A stretch of 64,000 nt of DNA, from assembly GCA_964035575.1 (NCBI GenBank), contig OZ037895.1, positions 186,001 through 250,000 on the forward strand, given 5' to 3'. The position numbers were made by a program, and so were the translations under genes. The stretch comes from Rhynchopus sp. YZ270_cl-10 (lineage: Eukaryota > Euglenozoa > Diplonemea > Diplonemida > Diplonemidae). Shown here piece by piece: positions 32,848-42,162 of this stretch (position 1 is its first letter; each line of letters starts with the position of its first letter). Below the pieces are notes generated by a model that was given only the letters and a program-made list of their open reading frames with translations, ran no database searches and had not been told where the DNA came from.

Positions 32848-32948
32848 TTGAATTGAAATTCAACAGCCCTCTCGTGAACAGTGTACCTTGGTATGACCAG
32901 GTGCACCCGTGGGGGTGGACCTCCAACCATGCAGTTCTACAATGTGAG
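32848..32948 (+). repeat. Dispersed repeat family D (CCCTCTCGTGAACAGTGTACC), long form
   Basis: Long copies of about 100 nt at 4830-4945, 10197-10295 and 32848-32948 share GAAAT-CAACAGCCCTCTCG, GAACAGTGTACCT, TG-ACC-GGTG, a G-run/C-run pair, CCAACCA-GCAGTCCTACAAT. Short copies of about 35 nt (TTGAAATACAAAGCCCTCTC then GTGACAGTGTACC) are at 1752, 25950, 27021, 51680 and 56800. TAC and GTA frame the conserved CCCTCTCGTGA loop. All are plus-oriented except the palindromic arm at 26893-26914. Confidence 0.65.
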
Positions 32949-33418
32949 GTTAACATCACCATAAGGAGAAGCAATGTGACAAAACAAAGAACGTTCAGGA
33001 AGAGAATAGGGGGAAAAGTTGGAGTGGGAGGAGGGGGAGAACACTTTTTTTATAGAAATAAGTAAAAGAACCCAATTTCTTTTTTAAACAGAAGAGGCGC
33101 TGAATGAACTGCGTTGAAAAAAAAAGAGGAAGAAAGGTAGAAGTTCGGGAAAAGAATAATTCGAAAAAGTTTGTAAAAGACAATAAACCTCTCCCGTACG
33201 CAGTCACCTCAACAGTTTGAGGGGCAACAACACTATCTAGTTGAACAAGAAAGTGCGGGGTTGGTGTAGTGCACACAGCTAACATCATTTTGCGGGTTGG
33301 TCGTTGTTGTGCGGTCTTTTTTGTGTGGTCTACCAAGAAAGGAGTAATCTCATAGGGGTTGGTTTTTTCAAATAGAAAAAAGAACCAGATTGGAGAGGAA
33401 TTAAAAGAAAAGTTTATA

Positions 33419-33450
33419 AGATGATCCTAAGCCTCTCGTGCTTAGTCTGA
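33419..33450 (+). repeat. Short hairpin family A (GATGAACCTAAGCCTCTCGTGC)
   Basis: About 33 nt: AAGATGAAC, then CTAAGC-CTCTCGT-GCTTAG forming a hairpin, then TCACCT. Copies (start): 2959, 7551, 8758, 9049, 11942, 12329, 13678, 16941, 18533, 19525, 27316, 30830, 33419, 34166, 38042, 41434, 42262, 43535, 48030, 48626, 49038, 54619, 56854, 57738 and weaker ones. All are in plus orientation, that is, antisense to the genes. One lies inside the INTS6-like intron. Confidence 0.75.
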
Positions 33451-34738
33451 TTAGATTATTCTTTGGTTTATTCATTGTGCTTAGTCACCTTAAAAAGAAA
33501 GGGTTTTTTGGAAGTACAAAAAGATAGAACTGCCTCTTGAACGGAACTCTTTTTTGCCACCAAACACAAACAAAAAAAACAATTTGAAAAAAAAAGGAAA
33601 AAAGGGAAGTTGATTAAGTGCAAACGCCTCTGGGACGCATCCACACTACTCACCTAAATTCCTTTGGTCCCTCTGTGCAAAAAAGGTAGGCGTGATCGCT
33701 GCAATGGGAAAAAGTCTACCACTAATATACCCTTTTTGAACACACAAGAGACAACAAAAAAAAAAATAGGATCGGGAGGTGAAGTAAAGTTGTTTTGTTG
33801 ATTACGGGATGTGTAATATCCCTTACACCCCCTACATCGAACGCAATACTTATACCTTACCTTCGGTGACCCTATAGAGGGTGGTGAAAGGGGTTGTAGA
33901 AAAAGCTGTGGTTTGGCCCTACACCGTTCCATAAGGATTTGGCTGTGTGGAGTGTGTTCTCCATAAATTGCAGCACAAAAAAAAAACAAGAAATGGTTTT
34001 GGTGAGGGACAAAGTCAGCAACGAGGCGAAAGTGACAAAAAAAGAAAGGCCAAAAAATGATCAGAGAAACAAGGCGTGATGGTCCTGCGAACAGAACCAG
34101 GGACGTGAAAATAGAAATGAATCACTGAGGGGCCTTCGCATAGGTGGAAACAAGCAAATAATAAAAGATGATCCTAAGCCTCTCGTGCTCAGTCACCTTG
34201 CAAATGAAGGAATAACAGAAAGAATAAATCAGGGAAGCCTTGCAAAAGGGAGGGGGGGGGAAACAGTACACGCACAGAGCGCCTCCGCATACCTGACTTC
34301 CCGCAGCACTCCCGTGTGTCGCTTGGAATCGGTAATCGGAAAATACAAAATACAATAAGCAGAACGCAGTCGCGTTCAGTAAGTTACGGGCAACATTAAA
34401 GTGCCACATCTGTCACCAAAAAAAAAAAAGAGCAAAGTGTTCTGTTGCTTCGGCACACCAAGTGGAAAGATCCCACATGGCTTGCCTTCGTCGAACATCG
34501 CATTCTGTCCTTCTCGAGGTGGTTTGTTATATTTTTGCTTTCTTCAGACAGGCTGAATCAATGTGACGTATTTTTCTTTCGTTCTCCGGATGAATAAAGA
34601 GATGAAGTTTGGAGTTTAGTTAAAAGAGCAAGTCGCAGTCCGGGGCTTGTAGCAAACAGCAACAAAGCGGCCGAGACGGTGCGTGATTCTTTGCGGCCTT
34701 GCTAGGCCTGATGTTCAGTTCGGTGTGCAGCACAGCAT

Positions 34739-37735
34739 CTACATCCACACCCCCCCGCCACACACACAGCATGCGTCAGACGCAGTCATACCCTCCCTGG
34801 GGTAAAGCGCGCCCTGTTTAGCGCAGCGACCCCCACGGCGGTACCAGTAGCAGCTGTGCTTGTTCACCCCAATGGTGCCTCTGATGTCGACAAACAGGCT
34901 CCCGTCCGCCAGCTTCTTGTCCTGGCACACGGGTGGCGAAGGCGTTGCTGGTGCCGGTGTTGGCTGGGCGGTTGCGGGAGCAGGTGTGGGCGGTGCGTTG
35001 GTTGCAGGGGCATGTGTTGGGGGTGCACTTGTCGGGGGTGCTGATGTTGGGGGTGCGGACGTAGCAGGTGCAGATGTCGGTGGCGCGCTTGTTGGGGGTG
35101 CACTCGTCGGGGGTGCTGATGTTGGTGGTGCGCTTGTGGGAGGTGCGGACGTAGCAGGTGCAGATGTCGGTGGCGCACTTGTTGGTGGCACACTCGTCGG
35201 CGGTGCAGAGGTGGGCGGTGCGCTTGTGGGAGGTGCGGACGTAGCAGGAGCTGGTGTGGGTGGTGCCGATGTCGGCGGTGCGTTTGTCGGTGGTGTGGCA
35301 GTCGGTTCTGCCGTGGGAGGTGCAACGGTTGGCTCTGCTGTCGGCGGTGCAACGGTCGGCTCTGCAGTGGGTGGCGCGACAGTGGGCTCCGCCGTCGGTG
35401 GTGCAGGTGTCACGGGCATCAAGCACTCCCAGCGGAAATCGAGTCCGTACCCTTCCCAACTCTCAGTGGAGGCAAACAGAATGGACAGACGGTTGCCAAA
35501 CTCTGTGGGCAGGTCATAGCAGTTGTTGTCGTCGGGCCAGATGGGTGACGTAAAGTTGGTGAAGTGCTTCCAGCTGGTCCTGTCCAAGTACTCAAACCTC
35601 AGCATGTCGTTGTTGATGTCGCAGTCTTCCCAAACCACCTTGATGCCTTCTGAGACGTCCGGGCAGCTGAACGTCCAGCAGGCCTCCATGTTCGGTGCGT
35701 ACCTGCTACGTGGCGAGGGCCACACAAAGTCACCAGAGTACCCACCGATCTTCTCGCAATGTGCAGGTACTTCGGGCACGACAGGGGCCGGTGGCCTCGG
35801 GCCTGCAGGCACTGCTGGTGGTGCAGGTGTGGTTGGGGGCGTGGGTGTCTCGGGCAGCGGCTCGCTGGCACCCATGCAATACTCGTTCTTCTTCAGGATG
35901 TCATCACGTTCACACTCAGGGTGCTCCGCACGTGGCGGTGTCATGTGTGTTGTCATCCACCCAATGTAGGTCAGTGCCGCCACGCGTTCTGCCGCAGACA
36001 CACGGTTCACAAACATCTCGTTCGTTTTGAAGCCGGTTGTGCCCCAGTCCCAGATCTTGCACCAACTCGGGTAGTTGCCGTCACCATCCTTGTTGCACCA
36101 GTACGGGTGCTCGTTTGTGTCCGTGTATGCACGCAACACGTTGTGTCCGTACGCGTCGTTTCTCCCGTCGTTGGTGCACGTCTGCGGCCCTTCTTTGCGC
36201 AGACGCCCCGTGACAGGGTCCTGCCCGACGCGGTTGGGTGTCCCGTCGTTGTTCCTGCGCCACGTCGACACCCACGTCACGTCGCCGTTCGTGTGTGTCA
36301 CCCACGGCTCATCCTCACCCCAGTACGTGGCAGACGTCACGTCGAGGGGCTCCGTCAGCATGTTACCCTCAGAGTCGACCTCAGCAAGCATGTAGCGCTC
36401 AGGGTAGAGGGCGTCCTTCTGCATCTCACCCCAGCCAAGGAGGAAGCGGTTGCAGCCCTCTGCCTCCCCACCACCAAGCACAGCAAGGCGCACAGACTTC
36501 GGGATCATGCCTTCAGGCAGGGCAATCCACTTCACGTACACACGGGTACCATCGGGGAGGAAGCGTCCGAATCCGAGCTGCACCTTCTTCTCGCGTGAGT
36601 AGTCGCCCATCTTCTGAACTCCATGCCACGCGGAGTAGAAGTGGCAGCCACATGCGATCAGTGCACCAGGCCACGTCACAGACGCCTGGCCGACGTTCTC
36701 GTTTTCTGAAATTTTGTTCTTCAGGTAGTAACCAACAGCGGATTTGTACCGCATACCAGGCTCCCTCGGCAGGTCCGACGTCACCAGGACACCGAAGTTC
36801 TCAAACTGCGGGTGGTACGCCAGCCTGTGTCCCGTCGTGTGACCCTTGATGCTCTCCCATGACCAGCCCACACTCCCACAGTCCCTCCCTAAGTCGCTTG
36901 CCGTGACACGACGCATGTTGAGTGCGGGGTCCGCATAATGGATGGGAAGCATGTCACCCACGTGGTATGAAATGGCGCCAGCGATCCACACTGCGTACCA
37001 GTCACGCTTCGGGTCGTAGGCGAGGTCCTGCAGAATGGTGCCACGGCCACGTGGGTAGCAGTAGTTGTCATGCTCTGCGCACAAGGGGTCCATGACGCTC
37101 ACTCTTCTCTTGACGTGTGTCAGCTCCGCATCGACCTCAACCACGAAGGGCTCGAGACGCTCTGTGCCGCTGCAGCTCTCGCACACTGCGAAGCACAACG
37201 TCGCAATGTCGCCACGCTTGTTGAACACAGTGCCACCACTTTGCGCGCAGTTCGGGACTCGCATGTCGGCAACAATCTCGTAGCGCCCTGTGCTTGGGTT
37301 GGGTGCGACCTTTGTGAGGCGGCTGTGTGCGTTGCGCTCCGTCGTTGTTGCGTTAAAGTCCTCCATCCACGAGAACACGATTGCACCTGGCTCGTTCGGC
37401 ACGACTGTCGGGTACATCGTGAACGCCGTGCCCGTGCACCCCACCTCAGAGACAATCGTCCAAAGAATACGCCCCGCCAGCCCACCCTGGATGCCACCCT
37501 GCGGTGCTGCGTAGCCTGGGTCCAAGCACACAGGGTCCACCGTCAGCGGGCCCACCGTGACAGAGGGGTTCTGCTTGCAGGTGCACATCGTGTTGAAGAC
37601 GTCGTCCATCTTCGGCATGCGCTCAGACGACGCCATGCACGTCCCGTACCACCGCTGCTGCTCTGCAGTCAGGCCAAGCCCTGCCACGCTCGTTGTTGCC
37701 ACTGCCACCAGCAGTGCTGTCATGTGTCGCTGCAT
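34739..37735 (-). CDS. Large secreted protein: unknown N-terminal region, CUB domain, TSAPPT repeats, Cys-rich C-terminal domain
   Basis: Single-exon frame of 998 residues; the ATG lies five bases after CAG|CAACG, a possible trans-splice site. Residues 1-19 (MQRHMTALLVAVATTSVAG) form a signal peptide. Residues 20-650 are a Cys- and Trp-containing region I cannot assign, with repeated strand-like motifs such as GHRLAYHPQFENFGVLVTSD. Residues about 659-770 match a CUB domain (GGYSGDFVWPSPRSRYAPN, ACWTFSC, GNRLSILFAST, GYGLDFRWEC). Residues about 772-935 are APPTAEPTV then APPTSAPPT repeats, probably an O-glycosylated stalk. Residues 935-998 are a six-Cys domain ending TASDACCVCGGG, as found in many protist secreted proteins. 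It is likely extracellular and involved in adhesion or carbohydrate binding, with no membrane anchor seen. The GC-rich repeat makes all six frames open there. Confidence 0.88.
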   Translation of the reverse strand: MQRHMTALLVAVATTSVAGLGLTAEQQRWYGTCMASSERMPKMDDVFNTMCTCKQNPSVTVGPLTVDPVCLDPGYAAPQGGIQGGLAGRILWTIVSEVGCTGTAFTMYPTVVPNEPGAIVFSWMEDFNATTTERNAHSRLTKVAPNPSTGRYEIVADMRVPNCAQSGGTVFNKRGDIATLCFAVCESCSGTERLEPFVVEVDAELTHVKRRVSVMDPLCAEHDNYCYPRGRGTILQDLAYDPKRDWYAVWIAGAISYHVGDMLPIHYADPALNMRRVTASDLGRDCGSVGWSWESIKGHTTGHRLAYHPQFENFGVLVTSDLPREPGMRYKSAVGYYLKNKISENENVGQASVTWPGALIACGCHFYSAWHGVQKMGDYSREKKVQLGFGRFLPDGTRVYVKWIALPEGMIPKSVRLAVLGGGEAEGCNRFLLGWGEMQKDALYPERYMLAEVDSEGNMLTEPLDVTSATYWGEDEPWVTHTNGDVTWVSTWRRNNDGTPNRVGQDPVTGRLRKEGPQTCTNDGRNDAYGHNVLRAYTDTNEHPYWCNKDGDGNYPSWCKIWDWGTTGFKTNEMFVNRVSAAERVAALTYIGWMTTHMTPPRAEHPECERDDILKKNEYCMGASEPLPETPTPPTTPAPPAVPAGPRPPAPVVPEVPAHCEKIGGYSGDFVWPSPRSRYAPNMEACWTFSCPDVSEGIKVVWEDCDINNDMLRFEYLDRTSWKHFTNFTSPIWPDDNNCYDLPTEFGNRLSILFASTESWEGYGLDFRWECLMPVTPAPPTAEPTVAPPTAEPTVAPPTAEPTVAPPTAEPTATPPTNAPPTSAPPTPAPATSAPPTSAPPTSAPPTSVPPTSAPPTSAPATSAPPTSAPPTSAPPTSAPPTSAPPTSAPATSAPPTSAPPTSAPPTHAPATNAPPTPAPATAQPTPAPATPSPPVCQDKKLADGSLFVDIRGTIGVNKHSCYWYRRGGRCAKQGALYPREGMTASDACCVCGGGVWM

Positions 37736-37887
37736 CGTTGCTGCCTCTCAAAATCAGCACAACAAGAAAGGTTAAGAAAGTATCTGGAGTGTGGAGGAGT
37801 GTAGGGAGGTGTGTGAGGAGGGAAGGAGGGCAAGAAAAGTTGGGGGCTTGGGGAGGGATACTTTTACCACAAAAACAGCGGTGCCAT

Positions 37888-37889
<2 letters not shown>

Positions 37890-37923
<34 letters not shown>
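37890..37923 (+). repeat. Homopolymer A run of about 35
   Basis: An uninterrupted A run about 150 bp upstream of the 34739-37735 gene, followed by AGTTTATGAGG. A similar T run of about 32 is at 53370-53401. Such tracts are common here and length errors in assembly are likely. Confidence 0.9.
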
Positions 37924-37928
<5 letters not shown>

Positions 37929-39804
37929 ATGAGGAGAGAAAAAGAAAGAAGGTAGGATGGCAAACAGAGGATGCGAATACGAATATGAACGTGTTAGCCA
38001 AATGCGTGTTATCAAAGTAAAAGAAAGAAAAGAAGTTGTAAGGCGAACATGAGCCTAAGTTGTGCCTATGTCACCAAAAGGTGGGAGGGAGGGGTAATGA
38101 GCTGAGGAGAAAGAAGGTGTATAAGGAAGAAATGAAAAAGTGCAGAAAAGAAGAAAATAAGAAAATAAGAAAAAAAAAGGAAAAGGCGGGAGAGGGAAAA
38201 ATTGCTGTGGTTTAGTTTCGTCGCAAATAAAAAAAAGGGGCAAGTCAGCACCTCTTACTATTGGTTGAAAATCGAACCCATCAGCCAAAAAATGTGGAAG
38301 AAAAAAATAGCAAACCCAATTTTATTATGGATAGCTTTCGTGTAGGGGAGTGAAAAACAAAGGGGAAAAGAAAGAAAAAAAACACAGAACAAATAAACAT
38401 CAAGCGAACCAAGGAACTAACCTTAAATGTGCACACACAGAAAATTATGATTATTTGAAAGAACTTGGCTGCAGACGAATGAAACACCACACTTCTGAAA
38501 AAAAAAGGGGGGGAGGGGGAAGGGGAGTTTATTAATAAGGGTGCTGCCGGGTTTTTTTTTAAACTTTTGTTTCCGCTCATCCACAGCATTTTTACCCCTT
38601 TTGCATCGTTAACACAAAGTGTCAACTACGTTACGTTACTTTGCACATGACACACAAAACAAGCCACTTTGGGGCACTGGACCATCATGGTTATAAAGGA
38701 TTACTCTTCTCGCTCTCTGGCTATATCTCCTAAACTTATGACGATCGCAATGCCAGTAATATGGTTTTGCATGGGGCAGGGCATCTTTTTGTCTATAAAA
38801 TTTACTAGAAATAGAGAAAAAGAATGGGGATTTGGAGGTGAGGGGATTTTTTTATTTTTTGTTGTTGATAAGATAGAAGTTAAATTCTACAATTTCAGGC
38901 AACGTTGGAGGTGAGGGGAGGGGGTTTTTACATAAGCCCACATCTTGGCTTCAAAGAAAAAACAAAAATACAAAACAAAACAAAAAAAAAAACAAAAAAT
39001 ACATCTTTGCAGAAGATAATTTAAATATATTCGTTGTCAGACAACAGGTTTTTTGAAATAAATGTGTCTCACACAGAAAAGCAAGCTGAAAAAGAAGAAA
39101 AAGAGAGGGCAAGAGAAACGGAAAGAAGTACTACTTTTTTCGGATATCCAAAACTACGATAAATCTAAAGAAATATATAAAAAAAGACATTTCCAAATTT
39201 CACGAAAGAAAGAAAGTTGAAAAGATCTTAAAGAAACGACGTCGTAACATACAATCACCTCAACGGACGTAGGTACCAAAAAAGAGACAAGCTTGGTAAG
39301 ATAAAACCCCGCCTCCTAATTAGTCACTGAAGCAGAAAAAAGGAAGAAGAAAAACGCATACAAGATGAATAAACATAATGTATACCTCAAGGGTCGTGGG
39401 AGACTTTTTTCTGCACAGTTTAAGGGGTTAAAACTGCCTGTGAGAAGAAGAAAAAACCTTTTTTAAACGCACTACTCCGAGCGGAAAGTGTCAACGTCGT
39501 TTCACTGCTCCGCAACACCACCAACCCTAGTGTGAGATAGTGTGTGTGGAAAGTGTCAACGCATCAAACAACTATAAGAAAGGGGTGAGGGAACGACAAG
39601 ATGACACCTTTTTTTTTTTTTTTTTTGAAAACTTGGTTGTATTAGTGTAGCCACCCTAGAGTGTGCTCCACTATACTTTTTTTTGAGTTATGTAAGAGCT
39701 GCCTGCGTAGGTACATAGGTGCATCGGTTAGGTAGTGAAAGGTTAAATTGAATCCGAAGATGTCCAACAAAAGAAAGACAAATGATTGAGGTAACATCTT
39801 TACA

Positions 39805-39930
39805 GAACAGAGTTGAAACGTGTTAAAACGCAGCATCCATCATCGTTCAAGCAAAGGGTGGGACGTGGTCCGTACCGTTAGAGAACAGAAGCGATTCACA
39901 ACCGCTCGGCAAGCCACGCAACCTCTAACA
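39805..39930 (+). repeat. Dispersed repeat family J (about 115 nt, several hairpins)
   Basis: Copies 39805-39930 and 55858-55972 share GTTGAAA-CGTG-TAAAACG, CATGCAAAGGGTGGGACGTG, CCGTACCGT-AGAGAACGG, GCGGTTCACAACCGC, TCGGCAAGCCACG-AACCTC. A truncated copy is at 20473-20530. GCTCG/CGAGC, CCGT/ACGG and GCGGTT/AACCGC can form three successive hairpins, an RNA-like layout, but I cannot match it to a known RNA. Confidence 0.55.
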
Positions 39931-40090
39931 GGAGTTGACATCTCCAAGAAAAAGAAAATAAAAAGAAGGTTTTTTTTTTGACGCGGAAATACCACTCTAT
40001 TTTGAGCCAAATCACTACTTCCACCCAGCTCCTCTTCCAACTGCTTTAATACACCCCAAAACTGTGTGTTTTTTTTTTGGAGTATTTTAC

Positions 40091-40735
40091 CAGAGGTTTT
40101 TTTTGGGACCGGCTTTTTTGACCTTAGGGGGGGTGAGGTGTTTTTCGGGTTGCAAAATTTTTCGCGCGCTTCGCGCGCGAAGCCCCTGGAGAAGCTGGTT
40201 CGTGGGGGATTTTTGGAATCCGTCCGCGCTGTGGTGGGGTCAATTTGACGAAATGGACAAGTTCTTGGCTTTTGGTCAACATCAGTGTAAGGGCCAAGTG
40301 ATTCTGCCGACTGAACAAGAAAAGGGGGAAACTGGGTCAGGGCTGCCGCGCCGCAGGCGGAAATTTTTAGATGCCGTCCACTTTTTTGAGGTAAGTACCC
40401 AGTACGGTGGAGTCATACAATTTACAGTAAGCTTGCGCCGCAGGCGCACGGTACGCTACTTTTATGATTTCGCCCTATCCTTTTTTCTCATTCCTCGTTG
40501 GGTTCTACGAGCTCCGTCCGTCAAATTCTAGGAAAACACGCCCACCCTCTAACTCCCTTGGATGGTTCTTGGGGCGCGAGAAAGGTATCGGGGGAGAGTA
40601 AGAGAACACCATCAAGATTTTTTTTTTATTTTCCAAAAAAAAAATTTATTTTCACCCCCCCCCAAAAGCCGGGAAAAAAATCGTGGGGGGGGGTGAAACC
40701 CCCCCCCCCCCCACCCCCCCGTAAAAAAACCTCTG
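40091..40735. mobile_element. Non-autonomous TIR element with 7-bp TSD
   Basis: Ends CAGAGGTTTTTTT (left) and AAAAAAACCTCTG (right) are flanked by ATTTTAC on both sides (40084-40090, 40736-40742). Inside: GCGCGCTTCGCGCGC (about 40163); GCCGCGCCGCAGGCGGAAA, shared with 45660 inside another element; GCGCCGCAGGCGC next to ACGGTACGC (40435-40456); and long G/C runs at the right end. No transposase frame. Confidence 0.65.
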
Positions 40736-41722
40736 ATTTTACACTCAAGGAGGAAAAAAAAGGGTGTAAACATAATGAGAACAGAAGTGGAATACTGAAT
40801 CAGAATATTTTTCAAATTTTCGAATGAGTGAAAAAAAAGAGAAAGCAGAAAGGAGTTGTGTGGCGTGTGTGCAGGGCGCGAACACACCACTTCTCGGAAT
40901 CTCAAAAAGAAAAAGAAAAAAGAAAAGTGGGGTTGATAGCGCAAACGCGGTTCGTGTGTCCTTTACGATATCCAAGCCAAAAGGTTGGTAACGGTCTCGT
41001 GTTACCGGGGAGAGAAGGGGAGAAAGGGGGTTAAAAAAAATCAGCTACAAAAAAATAATAACAGTTTGTTTGTGCGCAAAACCCGGCCAAGCTTCCTCTT
41101 TTGTTTTGTGTATGTGTAACACTGAAGTCAGATTGACGTGGCTGTAACACTAACTGAACAAAAAGAAGAATAAAAGAACAAAGATAATCATGAATAAAAC
41201 GAGGTTTTTTTTTTGGCAGGCAAAATCAAAAAAAAGCAAAAAGCAAAACAAGAAGTAATAAATAAAAAAAGAAGGCGAAAAAATAATAATAAAAGAGCAA
41301 AATCGCTCGTCCCGCATTCTATATTGTATATCCAGGAGATGGGGGGGGAAAAATGTGAAGTTGATAGTACGAACGCTTCTAGGGGCGCAGGCACTGACTG
41401 CACAAAAAAAAAGGGGGGGGGGGGATTTTTTTCAGATGAACCTAAGCCTCTCGTGCTTAGTCGTCACCTATAAATAAAAGGAGGCGGGAAAATCATAAAA
41501 ATTGTTTCAACGTATGCATTCAATAAATTGATAGCATAGGAATAGGGATTAAAAATGTTCCCATCTTTTTTCTAAATAAATAAGAACAAAACGTTTACAA
41601 CGATGAGTACAATTGTTTCATATACATTCTTTTCTGACGAAAAGAAGGTATAGGGAGACAACGATGAGTCCAAAAAAAAACCCCCCTTTTCGTGTGTAGT
41701 CGCAAAAAAGAGTCACACCTAC

Positions 41723-41829
41723 CGCTAGGTTGTAAAATTCGAATAATTACCGTATAATACGGGAATCGAAAAAATACGAATAATACGGTATTCGGTCGGG
41801 GGCCGAAGCACGTATAATACAACCCTAGG
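41723..41829. mobile_element. 107-bp MITE, probable 6-bp TSD
   Basis: Ends GCTAGGTTGTA and TACAACCCTAGG are inverted copies, and ACCTAC flanks both sides (41717-41722, 41830-41835). The interior repeats AATACG/CGTATAATACG, so the whole element can fold into a hairpin. Confidence 0.55.
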
Positions 41830-42084
41830 ACCTACTGCAGTAGGTTATTTTCGTTGATTGCACAAATCCTCTTAGATGATTTGGCGAGAATTTATCCTTT
41901 AAAAGCAAGCTTCGTAGTGTTGTTTGTGCGTAAAGTGTGTAATAAATATTCTGTGGTGATATTTTTACAATACGCTCCCACCTGACTACTTGGCCGTGAA
42001 GAGGAACCCTCTTTGAGGCTCAAAAAAAGAGGGGAGAACACTATCTCTCTGATGCAGAATATTGCTATTGCTCGCCATAAAAAA

Positions 42085-42162
42085 AGTGAAGTTGATATGT
42101 GCAAAACGCCTCTGGGACGCAGTGCACTGACACTCCATGAGGTGCCGAACCCCCCGGAGTGT
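42085..42162 (+). repeat. Dispersed repeat family C (GCAAACGCCTCTGGGACGCA), long form
   Basis: GTGAAGTTGATA-GTGCAAA, then ACGCCTCTGGGACGCAGTGC and a 3' stem ACACTCC/GGAGTGT around GAACCCCCC. Copies begin near 1799, 13500, 30713, 33606, 40930, 41357, 42085, 43859 and 58463, all in plus orientation. In the 30713 copy CAGTGC/GCACTG closes the hairpin perfectly. Confidence 0.65.

Larger units (their letters stand above)
32640..34738. other. Intergenic stretch with family A, C and D repeats
   Basis: No gene is seen. Copies: MITE left end 32764-32815, family D long form 32848-32948, family A 33419-33450 and 34166-34199, family C 33606-33645. The 300 bp before 34738 are moderately GC-rich, probably the 3' UTR of the secreted-protein gene. 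Confidence 0.5.

Noticed and set aside
34818-37804. Long open frames on both strands opposite the secreted protein
   Set aside because: Shadows caused by the GC-rich APPT repeat and GC-rich codons; only the 998-residue frame has a signal peptide and domains.
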